The notes beneath the pieces were generated by a model. That model worked only from the letters and a program-made list of their open reading frames with translations. It was not told the DNA's origin and ran no database searches. Position numbers and translations under genes: made by a program. Positions 12,105 to 22,185 of a DNA stretch of 64,000 nucleotides are shown piece after piece. How positions within the stretch are numbered: the stretch's first letter is position 1; each line of letters opens with the position of its first letter. The stretch is from the NCBI GenBank assembly GCA_032717465.1, contig CM064713.1, forward strand, positions 8,107,001 through 8,171,000, read 5' to 3'. The stretch comes from Coenobita brevimanus. Lineage: Eukaryota; Arthropoda; Malacostraca; Decapoda; Coenobitidae.

Positions 12105-12160
12105 AATGACGATGATGGTGATGGTGGTGGTGATGGTGACAATGATGGTGATGATGTTGA
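12105..12160. repeat. GATGGT-type simple repeat before the RTEL1 acceptor
   Basis: Imperfect ATGGTG/GATGAT repeat about 30 bp upstream of the pyrimidine tract of the RTEL1 exon. Confidence 0.8.
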
Positions 12161-12189
12161 AATCACTGCCCCCTTTTCTTTTTTTCCAG

Positions 12190-12432
12190 CAAGGACTAAC
12201 TGGACATGCATGGTATCAACTGGAAGCCTCTCGTGCAGTCAACCAAGCTATAGGTCGTGTCATCCGCCACAAAGATGATTATGGTGCAATAATTCTCTGT
12301 GACAGCCGGTTCTCTGGTGCTGGGTTCCGCAATCAACTATCAGCTTGGGTTCGACCACACATGAAGTCTTACAGTGTCTTTGGACCAGCCATGAGGGACA
12401 TCAGTAATTTCTTCAAGAATGCAAAGATTCTG
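12190..12432 (+). CDS. RTEL1: RTEL1 internal exon, helicase core end with motif VI
   Basis: RTEL1 is a 5'-3' iron-sulphur superfamily 2 DNA helicase of the XPD/FANCJ group that dismantles D-loops, T-loops and G-quadruplexes in the nucleus. This exon encodes 81 residues in phase 0 at both ends. It starts after a pyrimidine-rich acceptor ending CAG at 12189 and stops at a GTAAAT donor at 12433. Residues 13-27 ([15 protein letters not shown]) are helicase motif VI. They are followed by DYGAIILCD, a WVRP block and a Y-x-FG-x4-RD-x3-FF block, in the order known for RTEL1; the WVRP and FG blocks fit RTEL1 better than FANCJ or DDX11. No other ORF in the window matches the upstream helicase motifs or the iron-sulphur domain, so neighbouring exons probably lie outside or beyond large introns. 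The ORF runs into flanking intron on both sides and is not a gene by itself. Confidence 0.88.
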
Positions 12433-12634
12433 GTAAATACTTATAATCTCTGTTTATTTATCTTCTATATCTATCTGTATGTCTACAATATTTATATCTG
12501 TTTTTTTCTTTTGGGATATCTGTCTGTATTATATGTATCTGTTTGTCTTCATTTTTATTTACCTATACAGTAACTGCATCAGTATCTTTCAGTCTGTCCA
12601 GCCATCTATTTATCAGCATCTGTTTATAGTGATA

Positions 12635-13193
12635 CAGGTTGTCCCCGCTATAACGATGACATGTGTTCGGGAAAACCCATCATTGAGCTGGGGTATCGCT
12701 AAATGGGGACGCTATAACATGGAAAGTATAGAAATATGTTTTGGTGACTTGGGATAACCCCCCCCCCACAATCAAGTCCATAACCCACCCAGATGAGTCC
12801 AAAAATGAGTTTCTAGCTCTTGTAAGCCCCAGATAGCTTTAAAACAAGCTGAACTAAGCTTAAAAGCAGTTTATAACCCACCCAAACTCAAAAATAAAAT
12901 CTGTTAATCAAAAATAAGTCTGGAAAAAAATCAGATTTAGTAAACTGTACTAAAAAATGACTGTTCACCCCACCTATGCATAAAACACAATTATCTAAGT
13001 CTAGATTCAATTTATAATTCAACCTAAACACAAGATTAAAGTCTAAAATATCATCAAAATCAGTTAAAAAAAACAAAACCCATCGAATATCTGGAGACTG
13101 GCCATCGATAGGTGGGGAAGGATGTTAATTTTTTCGCATCACTAAGGCGGGTATTGTATAGCAATGGTTTGTATAGTAGGGAATGCCTGCCTG
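12635..13193. mobile_element. pogo/Tigger-like short element T2
   Basis: Left end CAGGTTGTCCCCGCTATAAC, preceded by TA at 12633-12634. The right end on the minus strand begins CAGGCAGGCATTCCCTACTA, so the inverted repeat is imperfect and the right TA is not obvious. The interior is AT-rich with repeated CCACCCA/TAACCCACC motifs. No ORF. Boundaries are approximate. Confidence 0.5.
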
Positions 13194-13455
13194 TCTGCAG
13201 TACATGCCTACCCTAATATCTGGTGGTGTTGCCCACCAGTGGAAGTGTTCAGACAGAAAATTGCCGGATATTGAAGCAATTTTCCCCATAAGATGCTGAA
13301 GAAAAGTCAGATGTATTCCAGGTCCAAACCCAAACTCTCATATAGCTTACTTAATCAATAGACACTGACATAGCAACACCATAGGTAATGTTATTATCCT
13401 CATAAACAACTCTATTGCTAAATAATGGGATGTTAGTACATCCGTACTAAATACT
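13194..13455. other. Unassigned intronic DNA
   Basis: AT-rich sequence without recognisable coding or repeat structure. Confidence 0.4.
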
Positions 13456-13688
13456 CAGAACTCTCCAATGCGAAGTCTTCCCGCTCCTTCTGGCACCTTG
13501 CCAAAACCTTTCTAACAACTTTACCTCATCATCCTTCCCTCCTCATCTTTGCACAGATGGCTCAGTAGCTATTTCTTCTACTGATAAAGCAGATCACTTT
13601 GCTCAGACTTTCTCCTCCAATTTTGCCTTTGACATTTCCAGTGCTGTTCCTCCATCACTTCCTCTGACTTCCTCATGGCTGACATTAT

Positions 13689-13748
13689 CTATCTATCTAT
13701 CTATTGCCAGACGCCTCAATCCCGTTTGGGGTGGCCACAAACAAATCT
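13689..13748 (-). mobile_element. 60-bp RTE-1 stub with 10-bp target duplication
   Basis: Only the last ~40 bp of RTE-1 plus its TATC/GATA tail. It is flanked by perfect direct repeats CTGACATTAT at 13679-13688 and 13749-13758. Removal restores the family D reading seen in the 50.9-kb copy. It is an extreme 5' truncation. Confidence 0.9.
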
Positions 13749-14714
13749 CTGACATTATAATTTCTTCAATTGATGTACTTTCTGCCATCACTGGCCTGAA
13801 TACTAACAAGGCATATGGGCCTGATGGTGTCTCTCCTGTTGTTCTCAAGAGCTGTGTTTCTGTGCTTACACCCTGCCTAGGTAAACTCTTTCGCCTTTGC
13901 CTATCAACTTGTACCTTTCCTTTTTGCTGGAAGTTTGCTCTCGATCAGCCCGTCTCAAAGAAGGGTGACCAATTGACCATTCTCAACCCACTAACTATTG
14001 CCTAAATTGCTTTAACATCCTGTATCTCAAAAGTTTTCTAGTCTGTTCTTAAAATTTTTAAAGCATCTTTCCCATCACAACCTTCTTTCAGATCGTTAGT
14101 ATGGTTTACGTGAGGGATGCTCCACTGGCGATCTTCTCGTCTTCCTTTCAGACTCCTGGTCATCCTCCTTGGCGAAAGCTTTGCCATTGTACTTGACATC
14201 TCAAAGGCTTTCGATCAAGTCTGGCATAAATCTTTAATTTCCAAACTACCCTCTCACAGTTTCTATCCTTGTATTTGTACCTTCATCTCTAGCTTCCTTT
14301 CTGCTCATTCTGTAGCTGCTGTTGTAGACAGCCACTGTCCTTCTTCTAGATCTATCAATAGCAGTGTTCCTCAGGGCTGTTTTGTATCACCAACTCTCTT
14401 CCTTTTATTCATTAATGACCTTCTAAGCTGTACATCCAACCCAATCCACTAATATGCTGATGATTCCACCCTTCACCTTACCATTCGTTTCGTGCAGCTT
14501 CCATTTCAGCAATTACTTCAACAAACAAGGGATAAGGCTATGGGACGCCTAATGTCTGACTTGGCTCGTATCTCTGACTGGGGTAAAAGTAATCTTGCGT
14601 TTTTAATGCATCAAAAACTCAGGTCTTACATCTTTCAACCCATCAGAATCATCCACAAGAGTACTGATTAATGTTTAATAATTTCCAGCTCAATCCTGCA
14701 TCATCTTTAAACAT

Positions 14715-16101
14715 ACAGTGCTCATCAGAAGTATGGAGCGCCCTGCGTCCCTCCTGAGAAACAAACCTTTCAACATTGAAAAAACATATAAATAATGCAT
14801 TTTATTTACCTTTAGTGCTTCGTAGGGTAGCCTTTACGTTTCTTCACGGACCTGAGACGTCTTGGAAGTGAAAGGGCGAGGCTCCTGAGGTGCTGGAGCG
14901 GTATTTTGTCCCAGGAGTCACGAATGGCGGCTTCCAGCTTAGGTAGAGAGCTCACGTCCTTCCCTTGGAGACTCTTCTTTACGAGGTACCAGAGGTTTTC
15001 GATCGGGTTGAGGTCTGGGCTATTTCCTGGCCAGTCTGTCATGAATGATACCTCGCAGTCACGAAGCCAATTGGTGACCGATGTGGCCTTGTGAGCAGGT
15101 GCACCGTCCTGCTGAAACACTCGTGCACCTGTTAGCTCGAAGGAGTCTGGTAAATGATCACACAGAAGCTCCAGGTAAACATCCTGATTCACTCTGAGGT
15201 TCTTGGGAAGTACAACAAGCTTCCCCAAACCCTTCCCTGAGAAACAACCCCATACCATGAGTGAATCAGGATGTTTAACTGTGCTTTCTACATACCGTGG
15301 GTCAAGTGGGTCACTACCTTTGCGTGCTCCTCTGCTACAGGTAACACTAAACGTTGCCTCATCAGACCACAACACTGACAACCATTGCTCCTCACCCCAG
15401 TTTAGATATTTATTAGCAAAGGCAAGCCTACGAATTCTCTGGCTGCTAGAGAGAAGAGGCTTTTTCACAGGCCTGTGACTTGTGTAACCAAGCTCATGCA
15501 CCCTACGAGACACTGTTCTCACTGACACCTCACCAAACACTTCTGGGTTGCTCTCCTTAATTTTCCTTGCACTCACACGAGGATTAAACTCCACTGCACG
15601 TTTTAAAACATTAACAGACCTTGGGGAAGTTTTCCTAGGCCTACCAGACCTCGGTTTCTTTGTGGGAACTTCACCACTGTTTTCCTCCCGAAACCGCGCA
15701 CACCAACGACGCACTGTCGATCGTGCCACACCAACCAATTCACTAATTTCCTTTGTCTGGTGGCCTGCCTCCTTTAGAGCAATGATCTGGGATATGATTT
15801 CACTCGATAGTTCACGGGTAGGTGCCATAACAAAGTTTTAAAGGCCAAAACACTGCGGGACACTCGGTAAAAAATGGCGCAATTTGAGAGGGACACTCGG
15901 CGGAGTTCCTCTCTCTCAGGCAGCCTGTGGGCGACTGAGGCGGGAACCAACCAGCGTGTCGGAAGGCCTCAGGCTACCGTGACGTCATGCTCGGAGCTCA
16001 AACTTGTGGCTCAATTCTTACCCCCAAAAATGGGTGATTCTTTTTGGGCCATAAGTATTGCGCGCCCGGCGGACAACGCTGAATACTTCTGACGAGTACT
16101 G
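14715..16101 (-). mobile_element. Tc1-like DD35E transposon with intact transposase
   Basis: A 1,387-bp element flanked by TA at 14713-14714 and 16102-16103. Inverted ends are CAGTGCTCATCAGAAGTAT (left) and CAGTACTCGTCAGAAGTAT (right, minus strand), continuing with partial AGCG identity. It carries one full ORF (14812-15828, minus). It is inserted in a family D LINE copy; deleting it plus one TA joins the LINE in register with the paralogues near 16850, 21690 and 49900. Confidence 0.92.
14812..15828 (-). CDS. Tc1/mariner transposase, DD35E, 338 aa, uninterrupted
   Basis: Cut-and-paste transposase that binds the element's inverted repeats and inserts at TA. Residues 8-45 form a first helix-turn-helix (SEIISQIIALKEAG). 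A GRPR-type linker lies at residues 62-65 (SGRPRK). A second helix-turn-helix covers about 75-115 (ARKIKES, VSVRTVSRRVHELGY). The catalytic triad is D156 (WSDEATF), D241 (QQDGAPAH) and E277 (PDLNPIENLW). Thirty-five residues separate D241 and E277, giving a DD35E signature rather than the DD34E of classical Tc1. A nuclear-localisation-like basic tail ends the protein. The length is normal for a Tc1-like transposase and there is no stop or frameshift. Activity cannot be judged from sequence alone. Confidence 0.93.
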   Translation of the reverse strand: MAPTRELSSEIISQIIALKEAGHQTKEISELVGVARSTVRRWCARFREENSGEVPTKKPRSGRPRKTSPRSVNVLKRAVEFNPRVSARKIKESNPEVFGEVSVRTVSRRVHELGYTSHRPVKKPLLSSSQRIRRLAFANKYLNWGEEQWLSVLWSDEATFSVTCSRGARKGSDPLDPRYVESTVKHPDSLMVWGCFSGKGLGKLVVLPKNLRVNQDVYLELLCDHLPDSFELTGARVFQQDGAPAHKATSVTNWLRDCEVSFMTDWPGNSPDLNPIENLWYLVKKSLQGKDVSSLPKLEAAIRDSWDKIPLQHLRSLALSLPRRLRSVKKRKGYPTKH

Positions 16102-16161
16102 TATTTGGGGTTTCATTCTCTCGGGATTTATCTTGGAAAGATCATGTTATGTCTTGTAATT

Positions 16162-17800
16162 TTTTTATTTTATTTAATGTGAGGGAGAAGGAACCAAATG
16201 CTAGGAGCCCACATAACAGTTCCTTCCAAGAAAAAAAAAAAAAAACAGTTATAAAGAGAGCCAAATTCAGGATCCATTCATTTCGGGATGACCAGACACA
16301 TTGCGTTTGAAAGACTGGAGGTCGTAGAAAGTAGGAAATACAGATGGAGGGAGACAGTTCTAGAATTGAGCTGTTGCAAAAATGAAGGACTGGGAGTAAC
16401 GGTTAACTCTTGCAATAGAGAATTGGACAGAAAAGGGATGAGAGTTTGTTGCTAGACAGGCGCTACGCACCCTCCGTAGAGGTGGAGGGATGCAAGCAGA
16501 CAGTTCAGAGGAGCAGTGACCATGGAAGTAATGATAGAAAAGAGATAAAGATTGAACAGTGCGGCGATGAGACAGATGTTGAAGGCAGCCAGTAAGAGGA
16601 GGAGAGTTAATGAGACAAAAAGTCTTTGACTCCACCCTGTTGAGAAGAACTGTATGTGGGGAGGCTCCCCACACATGAAAGTTGTACTCTACACAGGCGA
16701 ATAAGACCCATGCATAAAGTCAACAACTGTGCAGGGATGAAGAAGGAACGGTGTCAGCTTAGCACACCTAATTTCTTAGAAGCAGATTTTACATGAGATG
16801 CATTATGATCCTTCCAAGATAAGTCCCGAGTGAATGAAACTGCAAGCATGTTCAAGGATGACGCAGGATTGAGCTGGATATTATTAAACATTAGTGGGTT
16901 TACCTGTGGAAGATTTTGGTTGGTTGAGAGATGTAAGACCTGAGTCTTTGATGCATTTAAAACAACAAGATTATTTTTGTCCCAGTCAGAGATACGAGCC
17001 AAGTCAGACATTAGGTGTGCTTGTTTGTTGAAGTAACTGCTGAGATGGATATTGCGGAAACCGAATAGAAAGGTGAAAGGTGGAATCATCAGCATACGAG
17101 TGGATAGGGTTAGATATACAGCTTTGAAGATCGTTGATGAATAAAAGAAAGTTGGTGATACAAAAGAGCCCTGAGGAACACCAATGTAGATAGGTCTAGG
17201 AGAAGAACGATGGCCATCTACAACGGCAGCTATAGAACAACCAGAAAGAAAGCTATAGATGAGGGCCCAGGTAGAAGGACAGACCCCATAAGGGAACAGT
17301 TTGGAAATTAATGATTTATGCCAGACTCGATCGAAAGCTTTTTAGACATCAAGTACAATGGCAAAGCTTTCGCCAAAGTCCCGAAAGGAGGATGACCAGG
17401 AGTCTGAAAGGTAGGTGAGAAGATCGCCAGTGGAGAGTCCCTGATGGAACCCATACTGACGATCAGGAAGAAGGTTGTGATAGGAAAAATGCTTTAAAAC
17501 ATTTTTGTTAATAATAGACTCGAAAACTTTTGAGATACAGGATGTTAAAGCAATTGGATGATAGAGGGTTGGGAATGGTCACCCTTCTTTGGGACAGGCT
17601 GAATGAGAGCAAACTTCCAGCAAGAAGGAAAGGTACATGTTGAAAGACAAAGGCGAAAGAGTTTATGTAGGCAGGGTGTAAGCACAGAAGCACAGTTCTT
17701 GAGGACAACAAGAGGGACTTCATCAGGCTCATATGCCTTGTTAGTACTGAGGCCAGTGATTTCAGAAAATACATCAGCTGAAGAAATTTTAATGTCAGCC
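16162..17800 (-). mobile_element. LINE family D copy 2, 5'-truncated
   Basis: Minus-strand copy with an A/T-rich 3' end at 16162-16185 and the family 3' UTR (GAGGGAGAAGGAACCAAA on the + strand). The coding order on the minus strand runs from the linker near 17800 ([20 protein letters not shown]), through a degraded RT, to SDLARISDWDKNNLVVLNAS at 16754-17095 and the C-terminal block at 16360-16674. Several stops and frameshifts. The 5' end breaks off after the codons for MADIK at about 17800. Confidence 0.87.
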
Positions 17801-17861
17801 AAGACTTTTAACCCTTAAAGCACTAACCTCATCGATCTGTTTTTTTTGCGCAATTTCTTAA

Positions 17862-19484
17862 CCCTTTAACCGCGGGTGTCATTCCAGAATGACATTGCAA
17901 AAACTGGACCAAACCGCGGGTGTCATTCTCGAATGTTTGTGAATATTTTAAATACCCCGCGTTTTTTCCGTGTGGCAATTGTTTCAAGGGAGAGTAGCTA
18001 TCAAGTTCTTTCACTCCAGCCGACCCCCACCTCCCTCCTCCCCCCCCTGGGGCCCCACCTCCCACCCCCTGGGCCCCCCACCCCACCCCGGACCAAACAC
18101 GCATCAGTATCTGTCCAGCTGTGTGAGTGACAACACTGCTGATGTGGAAGTGAAGTGCAGGCAATTACAGTGCCTTTTACCTGCCTCAGTGAACACAGAG
18201 TGGGTGTTTATCGTATGTGCAGTGTTCATATATGCTTATAGTATTATTATCAGAATGAGGTTGGCATTTGGTAATGGTGTGTTAGCGAAAAATAGTGATT
18301 ACAACACCGCTGATGTTGCAGTGAAGTGCGGGCAATTACAGTGCCTTTTACCTGCCTCAGTGAACACAGAGTGGGTGTTTATCGTATGTGCTGTGTTCAT
18401 ATATGTTTATAGTATTATTATCAGAATGAGGTTGGCATTTGGTAATGGTGTATGAGCGAAGGTAATGGTGTGTGAGCGAAAAATAGTGATTTTAGATCGC
18501 TCACTTCTAATGGCACTGCCAATCCAGTGATAGTCAACGAAATCATGAAACCTACATCATTGCAAAGCCGAAGGTTAGTACTTTCTAATGGTACCTTATT
18601 TTTCGCTCTAGATTTATTCTGTGCAGAGTTACTGAAAGTGACAGTGATATACAGTGATGCGACAGTGACGTGCTTTACCAATAATTGTATAATGGATAAT
18701 GTAGTAATAAGGGATATTTTGCCTAGAAAAAAATGTAAATATTGGCCAGTATAATAAGTGATATTGTAATAAGGGAATCTGCGGCACTTGTGTAATTCTG
18801 CAGCACTTGTGTAATTGTGTGATGCGACAGTGACGCAATATAGTAATAAGTGCAATGTAAATATTGGCCAGTATAATAAGTGATATTGTAATAAGAGAAT
18901 CTGCGGCACTTGTGTAATTCTGCGGCACTTGTGTAATTGTGTGATGCGACAGTGACGCAATATAGTAATAAGTGCAGTGTAAATATAATGTATATTGCCC
19001 AGATTATATGTAAAATAATATTAGAAGTTAGAAATAATGAAAAGATCGCCTGAAACGTCAGTGAGCGGGTGACGCCGCAGTGAAGTGAGGCGCAGCCGCA
19101 GTGAAGTGCGGTCGCAGCCGCAGGGAAGTGCCTTTTACCTACCTCAGTGAACACAGAGTGGGTGTTTATCGTATGTGCAGTGTTCATATATGTTTATATT
19201 ACTATTATCAGAGAGTGGTTGGCATTTGGTACTGGTGTGTGGGGCGTAAAATAGTTATTTCACACCCCTCACTTCTAACGGCTCTGCCCGTCCTGTGAAA
19301 GTCAACAAAGTGATGAAACCTACATCAATGGAAAGCTGAAGGTTAGTACTTTCTAATGGTACCTTATTTTTTTCTCTAGCTTTATTCTGTGCAGAGTTAT
19401 TAAGGTTTAAAGGTTTGTTTACATTTGGCTGAAACCCCCACGGGAGAGGACAGTCAGACCAAAACAATACCCGCGGTTAAAGGG
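17862..19484. mobile_element. piggyBac-like non-autonomous element pB-2
   Basis: A 1.62-kb element flanked by TTAA (17858-17861 and 19485-19488) with perfect 16-bp inverted ends, CCCTTTAACCGCGGGT. No transposase ORF. The interior is built from internal duplications: a ~172-bp direct repeat (from about 18131 and 18303), a 122-bp direct repeat (from 18741 and 18863), and a longer duplicated block (about 18330-18640 versus 19130-19405). Its ends are related to those of pB-1 and pB-3, but its interior differs. Confidence 0.87.
18131..19405. repeat. Internal duplications of pB-2
   Basis: Unit A (~172 bp) contains GTGCCTTTTACCTGCCTCAG and GAACACAGAGTGGGTGTTTA, and occurs at 18131, 18303 and in part near 19095. 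Unit B (122 bp) contains ATTGGCCAGTATAATAAGTG and occurs at 18741 and 18863. Unit C (CACTTCTAATGG...TTTATTCTGTGCAGAGTTA) occurs at about 18500-18635 and 19265-19402. The small ORFs here are products of repetition, not genes. Confidence 0.85.
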
Positions 19485-19488
19485 TTAA

Positions 19489-20152
19489 AAGGACGAGCAA
19501 TACCGATCATGCAACATCCACAAAAAATTGGCGGCAGCTGGCTCCACCCCAACTGTGATGCAGATGGCTTCTAACCAATCAGAACTAAGTGTTGGACACA
19601 CTGGAGGGGGGACCCAGGCCCGTACCCAGGCGGTGGAGGGTGTACCCCCACCTCCCTCTCACCACATCCCTCTACCCCACTACCTTGTCGTTACCCAACC
19701 TCCCACCGCTCTCACCACCACCACCACCACCACCACCACTCCCACACCCTCCTTATGCATCCCCCCCCCTCCCATGTGAATCCCTCCATGACTGGGGGAG
19801 GGTATATCCCCCCTACTCTCCCTCCATGTTCCTGTATTCCACTGGGGCCCTTCCTTTGTGTCTTGTGGTGGTCTCCTCTCATCCCTCCATCCCCATACTC
19901 CCCCTCCTGGCCTCACCACCTCCCACTACCATCCCCAACCCCCTACCCTAACCCCCACCCCCTAGCACGTAGTATCTTTACCTCATCATCCCGTTGCCAG
20001 AGTCCCGTCTCGTGACTGTGGAAAGTGATCATTGTCGCTGACTCGGTAGAGAATAAGGAGAAGCAACTTTGTTTATAAACTGGTACACACGCCAATGAGA
20101 AGGGTTTCAAAACGATTGATATTTATTCTAAAATATTAATATGTATTCAGAG
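19489..20152. other. Pyrimidine-rich intronic DNA with (CAC)n
   Basis: About 19640-19970 is strongly C-rich on the + strand (CCACCTCCC, CCCCACCCCC), with a CAC triplet run at about 19710-19739. No splice-bounded ORF supports coding. From 19975 the composition normalises. Confidence 0.6.
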
Positions 20153-20545
20153 TCAGGCTAAATGTTCAAAGCTGTAGTACGATACATTCTCTGTCGAGTC
20201 ACCTGGGTTTTGGTCATACTGTTTTGCCCGTCGTATCCTCGGCAGGAATCCATCCAGATGAATTCCAAATGCCCGTGGTATCGTCGGCAATTTTACCACG
20301 TTTCCGTTCCGATTTACCATCGTATCCTCGGTAAACCTGGTATGAAGTGCCGTGTGATAGTCTTCGGCTGCCAGGATCTTGTCTTGGTTTTTTATTATGG
20401 TCCTCACGTTGGCTTCATTCATGTCGTAGGCCTTGGCAATGTCAACTTTCCTCTCCCCTTTCTTCTTCCTCTCAATGCTTTCTAGCTTGGTGGCCTGAGG
20501 GAGGTGCTGACGCTTCTTGGGGTTCTCAGAAGGCTTCCTAGGCAT
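20153..20545 (-). pseudogene. pogo/Tigger-like transposase N-terminal fragment
   Basis: A minus-strand ORF of 131 residues from the ATG at 20545; an upstream in-frame ATG at 20608 gives an unlikely hydrophobic extension. Residues 1-60 (MPRKPSENPKKRQHLP, LESIERKKKGERKVDIAKAY, NVRTIIKNQDKI) have the length and pattern of a CENP-B-type helix-turn-helix as in pogo/Tigger transposases. Residues 61-131 are not recognised, and the DDE catalytic domain is absent. A CAGTACCCTCGCG-type end on the minus strand at 20975, flanked by TA, is a plausible 5' inverted repeat of the same element. Assignment is by pattern only. Confidence 0.55.
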
Positions 20546-20978
20546 CGTGAGCAGGGTAAAATGCAGTAACGAGGGCAGAAAATGCAGCAAGAAAAAAGCA
20601 CCTTCCAATGCAATTATGCGACTGAGTGGCGCTGTGGCGGGAGAAATTTAAACAAAACATCACGTGACACCAGAAGCGTTTTTAATTGGGCGGCATCACG
20701 ATCACGTCACGATAGCGGGCGGGGAAGGCTACTTGATCAGAAGTTTTCATTGGCTATCATCATCATGGGAATGTCCAGTATGACTGTGTTGGACCGGGGG
20801 TGATCGTGCTAGAGTTGAACTTTGCGGATTTTGCCCACTTCTCGGAGCTCTGTGCGTGTTATGCTAACACACTCGTGTTGCTGTAATTAAATCGTTTTAA
20901 ATGATACTAATTATTTGGTCTCCGTGCTGGACATGAATCGTGCTGGACTAATGCATGTTGGACGCGAGGGTACTGTAT

Positions 20979-20979
20979 A

Positions 20980-21019
<40 letters not shown>

Positions 21020-21776
21020 TGAGGAAGAAGGAACCAAAGGCAACAAGCCCCCAAAACTGTTCCCTCCAAGAGAAAAACAAAATACAAGAGAGAGCCAAAT
21101 TCAAGATCCGATCATTTCGAGATGCCTGGACACACTGCGTTTGAAAGACTGGAGATCATAGGAAGCAGGAAATACAGATGGAGGGAGACAGTTCCAGAGT
21201 TGTCCTGATGCATAAATGAAGGACTGGAAGTAATGGTTAACTCTTGCATTAGAGAGTTGGACAGAAGAGGGATGAGAGTTTGCCGCTAGACGGGTACTAC
21301 GCGCCCGTCGTAGAGGTGGAGGAATGCAAGCAGACAGTTCAGAGGAGCAGTGACCATTTAAATAGCGATAGAAAAGAGATAAAGATGCAACAGTATGGCT
21401 AAGAGACAGAGGTTGAAGGGAGTCAGTAAGAGGAGGAGAGTTAATGAGAAGAAAAGCCTTTGACTCCATCCTGTTGAGAAGAGCTGTATGTGGGGAGCCT
21501 CCCCATACATGAGAATTGTATTCCACGCAGGGGCGGATAAAACCCCTATATAGAGTCAACAGTTTTGCAGGGGTAAAGAAGGAACGGAGTCAGCTTAGCA
21601 CACCCAATCTCTTGGAAGCTGGTTTTACAAGAGATGTAATATTATCTTTCCAAGATAAGTCCCGAGTAAATGAAACCCCAAGCATGTTCAAGGATGATGC
21701 AGGATTAAGCTGAATATTATTAAACATTAGTGGGTATACCTCTGGAAGATTTTGTCAGGTTGATAGGTGCAAAATC
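20979..21776 (-). mobile_element. LINE family D copy 3, 3' end with poly(A)
   Basis: 5'-truncated copy with a 37-bp poly(T) on the + strand (20982-21018), which is the poly(A) tail of a minus-strand insert. The frame 21101-21559 encodes the family C-terminal part (MTLYRGFIRPCVEYNSHVWG, then ASGQLWNCLPPSVFPAS and the end block). Similarity to copy 4 ends at about 21776. Confidence 0.9.
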
Positions 21777-22185
21777 TGTCATAGGAACCCGTATAGCATC
21801 TCTTCCTGTGAAATTTATTTTGTTTATTACACATTAACCTTTCTTGTATGATATTTATATAATTTTAATTTATATAATTTTAATATTGCCTTAATTTCCA
21901 TCAGTATTTGCTGGAGGATACTGAGGTGTGATTTCCAGCTGAATTGCAAAACGAGAGGACATGCAATATCTTCAGAGCCACTTAGATTGCAGCCCTGTAT
22001 TTTATTTCATGACAGGACTAACTACATTTCAGTGTGTTTTTGCAGTGATTGCATTACACTGAAAATGTCATGGCAGCATGATAGCAGAGTTCATTGCCAT
22101 TGTCTTGTGATGCACATAAGTAGTGTAAGACTAATGACTGTTATGATCATCAATGAATTGTAGATATAAGCCACAATCGGCAGGG
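21777..22185. other. Unassigned intronic DNA
   Basis: AT-rich DNA. No ORF, repeat or terminal motif recognised. Confidence 0.4.

Larger units (their letters stand above)
13456..16150 (+). mobile_element. LINE family D copy 1, split by RTE stub and Tc1-like element
   Basis: Non-LTR retrotransposon of a poly(A)-tailed Jockey/CR1-like family. The + strand encodes, with frameshifts, the FWHLAKTF-type linker near 13490, the [17 protein letters not shown] region near 13805, RT motifs near 14190-14420 (LDISKAFDQVWHKSLISKL, VPQGCFVSP) and NIQ-LNPASSLN near 14690. It resumes after the Tc1-like element at 16104 and stops near 16150. A 60-bp RTE-1 stub sits at 13689-13748. Only the 14117-14452 frame is open, so it is a pseudogene. 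Confidence 0.85.

Noticed and set aside
17970..18455. 161-codon + strand ORF with an internal repeat
   Set aside because: It is created by the duplicated interior of pB-2; the repeats have no coding signature and splice sites are absent.
19528..20015. Proline/histidine-rich ORFs on the + strand
   Set aside because: Composition follows from C-rich low-complexity DNA; overlapping frames are equally open and no splice context supports an exon.
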